NCBI GenBank assembly: GCA_021780935.1
Contig: JAJXXT010000049.1
Location: 1 to 15,913, forward strand
Origin: Pseudomonadota bacterium
GTDB taxonomy: Bacteria > Pseudomonadota > Alphaproteobacteria > Acetobacterales > Acetobacteraceae
Direction: 5' to 3'
DNA: 15,913 nt
The notes under the pieces are model-generated. The model was not told the DNA's origin and ran no database searches. It saw only the letters and a program-made list of their open reading frames with translations. Within the stretch, counting starts at the first letter, position 1, and every line of letters begins with the position of its first letter. The translations under genes were made by a program, and so were the position numbers. Shown here piece after piece: positions 1 through 8,884 of this stretch.

Positions 1-1005
1 GATCTCGAAGCCAGCAGCCTGCTCGCCTCCCTCGCCGGCCAGCCGGCGGCGGTGACGAGCGCCGCGCGCGATGCGCTGACCGCGATCCAACGGCAGCGTC
101 AGCTCTGGGATATCGCACAGAGCGTGTTCTACGGCCTCTCCCTCGGCTCCGTGCTGCTGCTCGCCGCCGCCGGGCTCGCCATCACTTTCGGCGTCATGGG
201 CGTGATCAACATGGCGCATGGCGAGATGGTGATGCTGGGCGCCTATACCACCTTCGTCGTCCAGGAGGCGATGCGCGCTTACGCGCCCGGCCTGCTCGGC
301 GCCAGCCTGTTTGTCGCTGTGCCGGCCGCCTTCCTCGTCGCCGGCGCCGTCGGCATCGCCATCGAGCGCGGCCTGATCCGCTTCCTCTATGGCCGGCCGC
401 TGGAAACCCTGCTTGCGACGTGGGGTCTTTCGCTCATCCTGCAGCAGGGGGTGCGTTCTATCTTCGGCCCGAGCAACCGCGACGTGAGCACGCCGGCGTG
501 GATGAGCGGGGCCTTCCCGCTCGGCGGCCTGACGATCACCGCCAACCGCCTCACCATCATCGTCTTCGCGGCGCTGGTGTTCGCGGTGCTGATGCTCGCG
601 CTGCGCCGGACCGCGCTCGGCCTGCGCATGCGTGCCGTGACGCAGAACCGGTTCATGGCCGCGGCGATGGGGATCCGCACGCCGTGGATCGACGCGCTGA
701 CATTCGGGCTCGGCTCCGGCGTCGCCGGTATCGCCGGCGTGGCGCTGAGCCAGATCGACAACGTCTCGCCCAATCTCGGCCAGAGCTACATCATCGACAG
801 CTTCATGGTGGTGGTCTTCGGCGGCGTCGGCAATCTGTGGGGCACCGCGCTCGGCGCCCTGACGCTCGGCATCGTCAACAAATTCCTGGAGCCGGTCGCT
901 GGTGCGGTGCTCGGCAAGATCGCCGTGCTCGTCCTGCTCATCGTCTTCATCCAGCGGCGCCCGCGCGGCATGTTCCCGCTTAAGGGCCGGGCGGTGGAGG
1001 CATGA
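1..1005 (+). CDS. urtB: Urea ABC transporter permease UrtB (5' end outside window)
   Basis: Inner-membrane permease of the Urt high-affinity urea importer (LivH type), partner of UrtC. The frame is open from base 1. A GTG at 52 looks like a start but is an internal valine codon: the residues before it read as the linker that precedes the membrane domain in proteobacterial UrtB, which usually carries an extra N-terminal periplasmic region (full length about 530 aa). Visible are 334 residues. The hallmark YGLSLGS...GLAITFGVMGVINMAHGEM segment lies at about residues 44-76 of the fragment, followed by several membrane helices, a GSGVAGIAG stretch and the VVVFGGVGNLWGT ATPase-contact region. The 3' end overlaps urtC in an ATGA, giving translational coupling. 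The combination with urtCDE and urease genes makes urea the near-certain substrate. The true start is not visible. Confidence 0.95.
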   Translation, partial: DLEASSLLASLAGQPAAVTSAARDALTAIQRQRQLWDIAQSVFYGLSLGSVLLLAAAGLAITFGVMGVINMAHGEMVMLGAYTTFVVQEAMRAYAPGLLGASLFVAVPAAFLVAGAVGIAIERGLIRFLYGRPLETLLATWGLSLILQQGVRSIFGPSNRDVSTPAWMSGAFPLGGLTITANRLTIIVFAALVFAVLMLALRRTALGLRMRAVTQNRFMAAAMGIRTPWIDALTFGLGSGVAGIAGVALSQIDNVSPNLGQSYIIDSFMVVVFGGVGNLWGTALGALTLGIVNKFLEPVAGAVLGKIAVLVLLIVFIQRRPRGMFPLKGRAVEA

Positions 1006-2117
1006 GACGCATCACCGTCGGCGACGGGTTGACGCTGGTCGCGGTGCTCGGCGGCGCTGTGCTGATCGCCGCGCTGAACCTCGCGACCCCGCCCGATGGG
1101 GCGCTGCACGTGCCGAGTTTCGTGCTGCCCCTGGCCGGGAAATATCTATGCTACGCGATGCTGGCGCTCGCCGTCGATCTGGTGTGGGGCTTTGCCGGGA
1201 TCCTCAGCCTGGGCCACGCGGCATTTTTCGCGCTCGGCGGCTATGCCATTGGCATGTACCTGATGCGCGAGATCGGCACGCGCGGGGTTTATGGCAACGC
1301 CATGCTGCCGGACTTCATGGTGTTCCTCAACTGGACCCGGCTGCCCTGGTACTGGCACGGGTTCGACATGTTCTGGTTCGCCTTCCTGATGGTTCTTCTG
1401 GTGCCCGGCGCGCTGGCATTGGTGTTCGGCTACCTCGCGTTCCGCTCGCGCGTCTCGGGTGTCTATCTCTCGATCATCACGCAGGCCCTGACCTACGCGC
1501 TGCTGCTCGCCTTCTTCCGCAACGACATGGGCTTCGGCGGCAATAACGGGATGACCGATTTCAAGGACATTCTCGGTCTGCCGCTGCACGCGGACGCGAC
1601 GCGGGCGGGCTTGCTGGTTCTGACTGCCGCGTTCCTCTCCGCCCAGCTCCTTCTCGCCCGCGCGCTGGTGCGCTCGCGCTTCGGCAAGGTCCTGGTCGCG
1701 GTGCGCGATGCGGAAAGCCGTGTCCGCTTCCTCGGCTACCGGCCGGAATCCTACAAGCTCGTGGTCTGGGTCATCTCCGCCGTGATGGCGGCGATCGGCG
1801 GCGCGCTCTACGTGCCGCAGGTCGGCATCATCAATCCGTCGGAATTCTCGCCGGCGAACTCGATCGAGGCGGTGATCTGGGTCGCGGTCGGCGGGCGCGG
1901 CACGCTGATCGGCGCCATCCTCGGCGCGGTGCTGGTCAATCTCGGCAAGACCTACTTCACCGGCGCGCTGCCCGAGCTCTGGCTCTACGCGCTCGGGGGT
2001 CTGTTCGTCGTCGTGACCCTGCTGCTGCCGAACGGGGTGCTCGGTGTCCTGCGGCGTCGTGGCACAGGCGACGGCGTGGTACCCAAGCCGCTGCCGGTCG
2101 GGGAGCAGCCGACATGA
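1002..2117 (+). CDS. urtC: Urea ABC transporter permease UrtC
   Basis: Second inner-membrane permease of the Urt importer (LivM type). The 371-residue length matches the family. The protein has about ten hydrophobic segments, the WGFAGILSLGHAAFF segment at 62-76, the UrtC-typical GGNNGMTDF at 179-187 and the cytoplasmic loop RSRFGKVLVAVRDAESR at 224-240 that docks on the ATPases. The IEAVIWVAVGGRGTLIGA stretch at 288-305 is the second conserved block. The ATG at 1002 overlaps the stop of urtB, and the gene's own stop overlaps the ATG of urtD in the same ATGA arrangement. Expected to pair with UrtB as the urea channel, fed by a periplasmic UrtA encoded upstream of the window. Confidence 0.97.
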   Translation: MRRITVGDGLTLVAVLGGAVLIAALNLATPPDGALHVPSFVLPLAGKYLCYAMLALAVDLVWGFAGILSLGHAAFFALGGYAIGMYLMREIGTRGVYGNAMLPDFMVFLNWTRLPWYWHGFDMFWFAFLMVLLVPGALALVFGYLAFRSRVSGVYLSIITQALTYALLLAFFRNDMGFGGNNGMTDFKDILGLPLHADATRAGLLVLTAAFLSAQLLLARALVRSRFGKVLVAVRDAESRVRFLGYRPESYKLVVWVISAVMAAIGGALYVPQVGIINPSEFSPANSIEAVIWVAVGGRGTLIGAILGAVLVNLGKTYFTGALPELWLYALGGLFVVVTLLLPNGVLGVLRRRGTGDGVVPKPLPVGEQPT

Positions 2118-2875
2118 TCGAACCGATCGGCACCGTCGCCGACACGCTGCTCTATCTCAACGGCGTGACCGTCAGCTTCGACGGCTTCCGCGCGCTGAAT
2201 GGCCTCTCCATCGTGCTCGATCCCGGCGAGATGCGCGCCGTGATCGGGCCCAACGGTGCCGGCAAGACGACGATGATGGACGTCATCACAGGAAAGACCC
2301 GCCCGGACGAGGGCGACGTGATCTACCACGAGCATACCGACCTGACCAAGCTGGACGAGGCGGATATCGCCGCCCTCGGCATCGGGCGCAAGTTCCAGAA
2401 GCCGACCGTGTTCGAGATGCACACGGTGTGGGACAATCTGCTGCTGGCGCTGGCCGGGAACCGCAGCCCGGCGCACACGATGTTCGGCCGGCCGCCGGCG
2501 CACGAGCGGACCCGTATCGAGGAGGTGCTGGCGACGACGCGGCTGGTCGAGCACCGCGCGCGCCGCGCCGGGGACCTTTCGCACGGCCAGAAGCAATGGC
2601 TGGAGATCGGCATGCTGCTCGCGCAGGAGCCGCAGCTTCTCCTCGTCGATGAGCCGGTCGCCGGCATGACCGACGCCGAGACCGAGGCCACCGCCGAATT
2701 GCTGCGCGAGATCAACCGCACGCGCAGCGTCGTCGTGGTCGAGCACGACATGGCGTTCGTGCGCGCGCTCGGCGTCAAGGTCACCGTGCTGCACGAAGGT
2801 GCGGTGCTGTCCGAGGGCTCGATCGACCATGTATCGGCCGATCCACGCGTGATCGAAGTCTATCTGGGGCGCTGA
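2114..2875 (+). CDS. urtD: Urea ABC transporter ATP-binding protein UrtD
   Basis: Cytoplasmic ATPase of the urea importer (LivG type). The 253 residues contain Walker A GPNGAGKT at 45-52, the Q-loop region around KFQKPTVF at 93-100 (the FQKPTVF form is typical of UrtD), signature LSHGQ at 155-159, Walker B LLLVDE at 175-180 and the switch histidine H211 in VEHDM. All catalytic residues are present. The ATG at 2114 overlaps the urtC stop, and urtE begins 3 nt after its stop. It forms a heterodimer with UrtE that drives uptake through UrtB and UrtC. The function is firm by both motif content and position. Confidence 0.97.
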   Translation: MIEPIGTVADTLLYLNGVTVSFDGFRALNGLSIVLDPGEMRAVIGPNGAGKTTMMDVITGKTRPDEGDVIYHEHTDLTKLDEADIAALGIGRKFQKPTVFEMHTVWDNLLLALAGNRSPAHTMFGRPPAHERTRIEEVLATTRLVEHRARRAGDLSHGQKQWLEIGMLLAQEPQLLLVDEPVAGMTDAETEATAELLREINRTRSVVVVEHDMAFVRALGVKVTVLHEGAVLSEGSIDHVSADPRVIEVYLGR

Positions 2876-2878
2876 CGC

Positions 2879-3548
2879 ATGCTCTCGGTGGAAACCGTCG
2901 ACCTGCATTACGGCGCCGCCATCGCACTGCGCGGCGTCTCGCTCAAGGCGGAGATCGGCGCCGTCACCTGTCTGCTCGGACGCAACGGCGTTGGCAAGAC
3001 CAGCCTGCTGCGCGCCATCGTCGGCGCCCACCCGCTCACCCGCGGGGCGATCCGCTGGGAGGGGGCGGACATCGCGCGCCTGCCGATCTATGACCGCGCC
3101 CGGCGTGGCATCGCCATCGTGCCCCAGGGGCGCGACATCTTTCCGCTCCTGACCGTGCGCGAGAATCTCGAGACCGGCTTCGCGGTGTTGCCACGCGGCG
3201 CGCGCCGCGTGCCGGAGGACGTATTCGAGCTGTTCCCGGTGCTCAGGACGATGCTGAGCCGGCGCGGCGGCGATCTCTCCGGCGGCCAGCAGCAGCAGCT
3301 CGCCATCGCCCGCGCGCTCGTCATGCGCCCCCGCCTGCTGCTGATGGACGAGCCGACCGAGGGCATCCAGCCGAGCATCATCAAGGATATCGCCCGCGTG
3401 ATCGCGGCGTTGCGCGCGCGCGGGGATATGGCCATCCTGCTGGTCGAGCAGTATTTCGATTTCGCCCATCTCCTCGCCCAGCACATCGCGGTCATGGACC
3501 GCGGCGAGATCGTGCTCGACGGAAGCAACACGGAGCTCGACCCGCAGG

Positions 3549-3574
<26 letters not shown>
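2879..3574 (+). CDS. urtE: Urea ABC transporter ATP-binding protein UrtE
   Basis: Second ATPase of the urea importer (LivF type), 231 residues. Motifs: Walker A GRNGVGKT at 34-41, Q-loop VPQGRDIFPLLTVRENL at 81-97 (typical of UrtE), signature LSGGQ at 133-137 and Walker B LLLMDE at 153-158. The switch position is glutamine (LVEQ, 188-191) rather than histidine, as is common in LivF/UrtE proteins. The start lies 3 nt after urtD. The 3' end runs 26 nt into ureD in another frame, which physically joins the transporter half of the operon to the urease half. Confidence 0.97.
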
Positions 3575-4394
<820 letters not shown>

Positions 4395-4407
4395 CCGGGG
4401 GAAGCGG

Positions 4408-4710
4408 ATGAACCTGACACCGCGCGAGAAGGACAAGCTGCTCATCGCCATGGCCGCCACGGTGGCACGGCGGCGCCTGGAGCGCGGGGTGAAGCTCAAT
4501 CATCCCGAGGCCATCGCGCTGATCACGGATTTCGTCGTCGAGGGCGCACGCGACGGGCGGAGCGTCGCCGACCTCATGGAAGCCGGCGCGCATGTACTGA
4601 CGCGCAATCAGGTGATGGAAGGAATCGCCGAGATGATCCACGACGTGCAGGTCGAGGCGACATTCCCCGACGGCACCAAGCTCGTCACCGTGCACGAGCC
4701 GATCCGATGA
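4408..4710 (+). CDS. ureA: Urease gamma subunit UreA
   Basis: Small structural subunit of urease (urea + H2O to 2 NH3 + CO2) in the (UreABC)3 trimer. At 100 residues it has exactly the usual length of a separate gamma subunit. Conserved blocks are [12 protein letters not shown] at the N-terminus, [10 protein letters not shown] at 30-39, [16 protein letters not shown] at 62-77 and [15 protein letters not shown] at 85-99. A purine-rich GGGGGAAG (4397-4404) gives a clear ribosome binding site, useful because this is the first structural gene. The 3' end overlaps ureB in an ATGA. It is not fused to beta, unlike the fused forms seen in Helicobacter. Confidence 0.98.
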   Translation: MNLTPREKDKLLIAMAATVARRRLERGVKLNHPEAIALITDFVVEGARDGRSVADLMEAGAHVLTRNQVMEGIAEMIHDVQVEATFPDGTKLVTVHEPIR

Positions 4711-5012
4711 TCCCCGGCGAGATTCTCACCGCGCCGGGCGAGATCGCGCTCAATGCCGATCTGCCGCGCACCGTGCTGACCATCGCCAATACCGGAGACC
4801 GGCCGATCCAGGTCGGCAGCCACTACCATTTCGCCGAGACCAACCCGGCGCTGCGCTTCGACCGCGCCGCCGCGCGCGGCATGCGGCTCGACATTCCCGC
4901 TGGCACCGCGATCCGCTTCGAGCCTGGGCAGAGCCGCGAGGTGACGCTGATCCCTTATCGCGGCACGCGGACCGTGCAGGGCTTTCGCGGCGACGTGATG
5001 GGAAAGGTCTGA
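4707..5012 (+). CDS. ureB: Urease beta subunit UreB
   Basis: Second small structural subunit of urease, 101 residues, the usual length of a separate beta chain. It starts with MIPGEI, carries the diagnostic [19 protein letters not shown] at 28-46 and ends in the [17 protein letters not shown] block at 79-95. The start overlaps the ureA stop by 4 nt and ureC begins 4 nt after its stop, so the three structural subunits are likely made in equal amounts by coupled translation. The subunit packs on UreC and helps hold the mobile active-site flap (known of the family). Confidence 0.98.
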   Translation: MIPGEILTAPGEIALNADLPRTVLTIANTGDRPIQVGSHYHFAETNPALRFDRAAARGMRLDIPAGTAIRFEPGQSREVTLIPYRGTRTVQGFRGDVMGKV

Positions 5013-5016
5013 GCCG

Positions 5017-6723
5017 ATGGCCCGTCTGCCTCGCTCCGCCTATGCGGACATGTTCGGCCCGACCACGGGCGACCGCGTGCGGCTGGCCGATACCGACCTG
5101 TTCATCGAGGTCGAACGCGATCTCACCACATACGGCGAGGAAGTGAAGTTCGGCGGCGGCAAAGTGATCCGCGACGGCATGGGCCAGTCGCAAGCGTCCC
5201 AGGCGGAGGGCGCCGTCGATACGGTCATTACCAACGCGCTCATCCTTGACCATTGGGGCGTCGTCAAGGCCGATGTCGGGCTGCTGCATGGCCGCATCGC
5301 CAAGATCGGCAAGGCTGGCAACCCGGATGTGCAGCCTGGCGTGGACATCGTCATCGGTCCGGGCACCGAGGTGATCGCGGGCGAGGGCAAAATCCTCACC
5401 GCCGGCGGCATCGACAGCCACATCCATTTCATCTGTCCCCAGCAGGTGGAGGAGGCCCTGGCATCGGGCATCACCACGCTGGTCGGCGGCGGCACCGGGC
5501 CGGCGACCGGCACGGCGGCAACCACCTGCACGCCGGGGCCGTTCCATCTGGCGCGCATGATCCAGGCCGCGGAGGGGCTGCCGGTCAATCTCGCTTTTGC
5601 CGGCAAGGGCAACGCGTCCCGACCGGGGGCGCTGGAGGAGATGGTACGCGCCGGCGCCGCCGCGCTGAAGCTGCACGAGGACTGGGGCACGACGCCGGCG
5701 GCGATCGATTGTTGCCTGTCGGTCGCCGACCTGTTCGACGTGCAGGTGATGATCCACACCGACACGCTGAACGAATCCGGCTTCGTCGAGGACACGATCG
5801 CCGCCTTCAAGGGCCGCACGATCCATGCCTTCCACACCGAGGGCGCGGGTGGCGGGCATGCCCCCGATATCATCAAGGTCGCAGGCCTGGCCAACGTTCT
5901 GCCGAGTTCGACGAACCCGACGCGGCCCTACACGGTGAACACGCTCGACGAGCATCTCGACATGCTCATGGTCTGCCACCATCTCGACGCGTCGATCCCG
6001 GAGGACATCGCTTTCGCCGAGAGCCGCATCCGCCGCGAAACCATCGCCGCGGAGGATATCCTGCACGATCTCGGCGCACTCTCGATGATGTCTTCCGACA
6101 GCCAGGCCATGGGCCGCGTCGGCGAGGTGATCCTGCGCACCTGGCAAACCGCGCACAAGATGAAAACCCAGCGTGGCGCGCTGCCGGGCGACGGCGCGGC
6201 CGACAATGCGCGGGCCAAGCGCTACATCGCCAAATACACCATCAATCCGGCGATCGCGCAGGGCATGGCGCGGGAGATCGGCTCGATCGAGCCGGGGAAG
6301 CTGGCGGATCTCGTGCTGTGGTCTCCCGCCTTCTTCGGCGTCAAGCCGGATCTCGTGATCAAGTCCGGCAGCATCGTGATGGCGGCGATGGGCGACCCCA
6401 ATGCGTCGATCCCGACACCGCAGCCGGTGCATTACCGCCCGATGTTCGCCGCGTTCGGGCGCGCGCTGGCGGAATCCTGCGTCACCTTCGTCTCCGCGGC
6501 CGCCCTGGAAGCGGGTCTTGCACGCCGGCTCGGCCTCTCGCGACGCCTCGCCGCCGTCACCGACACGCGTGGGGGGATCGGCAAGAAGAGCATGATCCAC
6601 AACGACGCCACGCCGGTGATCGAGGTCGATGCCGAGACCTACGAAGTGCGCGCCGATGGCGTGCTGCTCACCTGTGAGCCGGCGGCCGTGCTGCCGATGG
6701 CCCAGCGCTATTTCCTGTTCTGA
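5017..6723 (+). CDS. ureC: Urease alpha subunit UreC (catalytic)
   Basis: Catalytic subunit with the dinuclear nickel centre, 568 residues, full length. All ligands are visible, each one position later than in the Klebsiella enzyme: His135 and His137 (SHIHF), the carbamylated Lys218 (ALKLHEDWG), His247 (MIHTDTLNE), His273 ([15 protein letters not shown]) and Asp361 ([10 protein letters not shown]). The flap cysteine Cys320 and catalytic His321 (MVCHHLD) and Arg337 are also present, so the protein should be active. The N-terminal [15 protein letters not shown] and the C-terminal MAQRYFLF are typical. The start ATG at 5017 follows the ureB stop after 4 nt, and its TGA shares its A with the ATG of ureE. 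Confidence 0.99.
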   Translation: MARLPRSAYADMFGPTTGDRVRLADTDLFIEVERDLTTYGEEVKFGGGKVIRDGMGQSQASQAEGAVDTVITNALILDHWGVVKADVGLLHGRIAKIGKAGNPDVQPGVDIVIGPGTEVIAGEGKILTAGGIDSHIHFICPQQVEEALASGITTLVGGGTGPATGTAATTCTPGPFHLARMIQAAEGLPVNLAFAGKGNASRPGALEEMVRAGAAALKLHEDWGTTPAAIDCCLSVADLFDVQVMIHTDTLNESGFVEDTIAAFKGRTIHAFHTEGAGGGHAPDIIKVAGLANVLPSSTNPTRPYTVNTLDEHLDMLMVCHHLDASIPEDIAFAESRIRRETIAAEDILHDLGALSMMSSDSQAMGRVGEVILRTWQTAHKMKTQRGALPGDGAADNARAKRYIAKYTINPAIAQGMAREIGSIEPGKLADLVLWSPAFFGVKPDLVIKSGSIVMAAMGDPNASIPTPQPVHYRPMFAAFGRALAESCVTFVSAAALEAGLARRLGLSRRLAAVTDTRGGIGKKSMIHNDATPVIEVDAETYEVRADGVLLTCEPAAVLPMAQRYFLF

Positions 6724-7172
6724 TGCGCGCCACCGAGATCCTTCGTGCCGGCACCTGGAACCAGGCGGATGCGGCCGACCGGGTGCGGCTCGACCATGAC
6801 CATCGGCATCGGCGCCGTATTCTCTTGCGTGCGGAGAGTGGCGGGGAGCTGCTCCTCGATCTCGCCGCTGCGCAGCATCTGCATGATGGTGACGGGCTGC
6901 TGTGCGAAGACGGCAGCATCGTCCTCGTCGTCGCCGTGCCGGAGCCATTGCTCGAGATCGATGCGGCCCCGTCCGTCCTGCTGCCGATCGCGTGGCATCT
7001 CGGCAATCGCCACCTGCCGGTGCAGTTCCTGGCTGGCCGGCTCCGCGTGCGGGCCGACCACGTCATCGGCGGAATGGTGGAAGCGCTCGGTGGGCACGCC
7101 CATGCGATCGAGGCGCCGTTCGATCCCGAGCCCGGCGCCTATGCGGGGACGCCGGGCCATCACCATGATTGA
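6723..7172 (+). CDS. ureE: Urease accessory protein UreE (nickel metallochaperone)
   Basis: UreE delivers nickel to the UreDFG-urease complex. The protein has 149 residues: an N-terminal substrate-like domain (about 1-75, with TWNQADAADRVRLDHDHRHR and the GELLLDLAAAQHLHDGDGLL block at 41-60) and a metal-binding domain (about 76-145) with AWHLGNRHLPVQ at 90-101. His97 matches the conserved nickel ligand at the dimer interface. His113 (ADHVI) is also conserved. The C-terminal tail is short: GHAH at 124-127 and a final GHHHD, unlike the histidine-rich tails of Klebsiella-type UreE. The ATG overlaps the ureC stop in TGATG. Confidence 0.94.
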   Translation: MRATEILRAGTWNQADAADRVRLDHDHRHRRRILLRAESGGELLLDLAAAQHLHDGDGLLCEDGSIVLVVAVPEPLLEIDAAPSVLLPIAWHLGNRHLPVQFLAGRLRVRADHVIGGMVEALGGHAHAIEAPFDPEPGAYAGTPGHHHD

Positions 7173-7178
7173 TCCGCG

Positions 7179-7823
7179 ATGACCGCGCCACGCGCGCTGC
7201 TGCACCTGCTCGCCTGGTTCTCGCCGGGCTTTCCCACCGGAGGCTTCGCCTATTCGCACGGGCTGGAGTGGGCGGTGGAGGTTGGCGACGTCGCCGATGA
7301 GGCCGGCCTGCGCGCCTGGGTCGAGGCCATCCTTCTGCACGGCGCCGGACGCAGCGACGCGATCCTGCTGCGGGCAGCGCACGCGGCCGCCGCGGACGAG
7401 GGAAGGCTCGCCGCCATTGCCGAACTCGCCCGCGCGGCGGCCCCGGCGCGCGAGCGCCAGATGGAAACCGTCGCCCAGGGGACGGCCTTCGCCGCCGCCG
7501 CCGCGCCCTGGGGCGGCAGCTACGCCGGCGCCTATCCTGTCGCTGCCGGCGCGCTGATGGGCCGCGAGGGCATCGACGCCGAGCACGCCGTGCTCGCCTA
7601 TCTCCACGCCTTCGCGGCCAATCTCGTCTCCGCGGCCGTACGACTGATCCCGCTCGGCCAGAGCGCGGGGCTACGCGTGCTCGCAGCGCTCGAAGCCGCG
7701 ATCCTGGCGGCCGCCGAGGAGACCCGGGGTGCGCCGCTCGACGCGATCGGCGGCGCCTGCTTCCGGTCCGACATCGCCGCGATGCGGCACGAAACCCAGT
7801 ACACGAGGTTGTTCCGCTCATGA
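7179..7823 (+). CDS. ureF: Urease accessory protein UreF
   Basis: UreF bridges UreD and the GTPase UreG in the urease activation complex. The all-helical 214-residue protein has the conserved [18 protein letters not shown] at 13-30, the alanine-rich core, [11 protein letters not shown] at 151-161 and the C-terminal [18 protein letters not shown] at 197-214, whose last residues are known in the family to contact UreD and UreG. The ATG at 7179 lies 6 nt after ureE, and the stop overlaps the ureG start in an ATGA. Length and motifs are complete. Confidence 0.96.
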   Translation: MTAPRALLHLLAWFSPGFPTGGFAYSHGLEWAVEVGDVADEAGLRAWVEAILLHGAGRSDAILLRAAHAAAADEGRLAAIAELARAAAPARERQMETVAQGTAFAAAAAPWGGSYAGAYPVAAGALMGREGIDAEHAVLAYLHAFAANLVSAAVRLIPLGQSAGLRVLAALEAAILAAAEETRGAPLDAIGGACFRSDIAAMRHETQYTRLFRS

Positions 7824-8443
7824 CAGGTTCTGCGCACGGCCCGCTGCGCGTCGGCGTCGGCGGTCCCGTCGGTTCCGGCAAGACCGCGCTGATGGATGCG
7901 CTATGCAGGCAGTTCCGCGACCGCTACGAGATCGCGGCGATCACGAACGACATCTACACCAAGGAGGACGCCGAGTTCCTCACCCGCGCCGGTTCGCTGC
8001 CGCCCGAGCGCATCCTCGGCATCGAGACCGGGGGCTGCCCGCACACCGCGATCCGCGAGGACGCCTCGATCAATCTGGCCGGCGTCGCTGATCTCGCGAC
8101 CCGCTTCCCCGCGCTCGATCTCATCCTGATCGAGAGCGGCGGCGACAATCTCGCCGCCACCTTCAGCCCGGAACTCGCCGATCTGACGATCTATGTCATC
8201 GACGTGTCCGCCGGCGACAAGATCCCGCGCAAAGGTGGGCCGGGGATCACGCGCAGCGATCTGCTGGTGATCAACAAGATCGATCTCGCCCCGCTGGTCG
8301 GCGCCAGTCTCGAGGTGATGGAGCGCGACGCCAGGCGCATGCGCGGCGAGCGGCCGTTCCTGTTCGCCAATATCCGCGCCGGACTCGGCGCCGCGGAGGT
8401 GGCCGCCTTCATCGAACGGAGCGGCGGGCTGGGCTCCGTATAG
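7820..8443 (+). CDS. ureG: Urease accessory GTPase UreG
   Basis: SIMIBI-class GTPase that couples GTP hydrolysis to nickel delivery into urease. The 207 residues show the P-loop GGPVGSGKT at 14-22, the nickel-binding CPH motif at 73-75 ([13 protein letters not shown]), [17 protein letters not shown] at 105-121 and the guanine-specificity NKID at 152-155. It has no histidine-rich N-terminal tail. It is the last gene of the urea operon: the stop at 8441-8443 is followed at once by an inverted repeat and by genes on the other strand. Confidence 0.98.
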   Translation: MTGSAHGPLRVGVGGPVGSGKTALMDALCRQFRDRYEIAAITNDIYTKEDAEFLTRAGSLPPERILGIETGGCPHTAIREDASINLAGVADLATRFPALDLILIESGGDNLAATFSPELADLTIYVIDVSAGDKIPRKGGPGITRSDLLVINKIDLAPLVGASLEVMERDARRMRGERPFLFANIRAGLGAAEVAAFIERSGGLGSV

Positions 8444-8448
8444 CAAGC

Positions 8449-8476
8449 TCCGACCTGATCAAACCATCAGGTCGGA
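8449..8476. terminator. Hairpin between convergent ureG and the DUF35 gene
   Basis: A perfect 11-bp inverted repeat (arms 8449-8459 and 8466-8476, reading TCCGACCTGAT on the + strand) encloses a 6-nt loop. It lies 5 bp after the ureG stop and 16 bp before the end of the minus-strand DUF35 gene. No run of T follows on either strand, so it is not a textbook intrinsic terminator. The position between two converging transcripts still suggests a shared 3'-end or RNA-stabilising hairpin. Confidence 0.65.
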
Positions 8477-8492
8477 CCGGGCTCTGCCCCAT

Positions 8493-8879
8493 TCAGCCCG
8501 GCGTAAACACCGGCACCCGGAAGCCGCCTTCGGCCTCGCGCAGCTCCACGCGTACCGCCTGGCCGATGGCGATTTCATCGAAGTCGCAGCCGACGATGTT
8601 GGTCATCATCATCGGCCCTTCCGCGAGCTCGACATAGGCGATGGCGTAGGGCTGCGGCGCGCGGCGCATGATGCTGAAGGAATAGATCCGGCCTCTGCCG
8701 GACGCCTCGCGCCACTCGGTCGCGTCGGCAAAGCAGAGGGGGCAGAGCGCGCGCGGATACCAGTGCGCGCGCTGGCATTCCTTGCAGGTTTTGACGAGGA
8801 ATTTTCCGGCTCGCGTGGCGGCCCAGAAGGCCTCGGTTTCGGGGGTGGGGGTGGGAGCGGGAAGCGTGCGTTCGGTCAT
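8493..8879 (-). CDS. DUF35-type zinc-ribbon / OB-fold protein
   Basis: Small acyl-CoA-binding partner protein of thiolase-superfamily enzymes. The 128 residues have the standard DUF35 layout: an N-terminal helical part (FWAATRAGKFLVKTC, 19-32), a rubredoxin-like zinc ribbon with cysteines 32, 35, 46 and 49 (CKEC and CPLC), then an OB-fold (about 60-125, GRIYSFSIMRRAPQPYAIAYVEL and the C-terminal VPVFTP). The start at 8879 (MTERTLPAPT) is preferred over a longer in-frame extension to 9161, because that would overlap the upstream thiolase-like gene by more than 270 bp. The gene begins 5 nt after the thiolase-like stop and is surely co-expressed with it. Known DUF35 proteins form complexes with their thiolase-like neighbour; the substrate is unknown. 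Confidence 0.93.
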   Translation of the reverse strand: MTERTLPAPTPTPETEAFWAATRAGKFLVKTCKECQRAHWYPRALCPLCFADATEWREASGRGRIYSFSIMRRAPQPYAIAYVELAEGPMMMTNIVGCDFDEIAIGQAVRVELREAEGGFRVPVFTPG

Positions 8880-8884
8880 TGGGT

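Noticed and set aside
4750..6948. Open frame of 732 codons on the minus strand opposite ureB, ureC and ureE
   Set aside because: It is antisense to the fully conserved urease subunits, and the translated product has no domain and biased composition.
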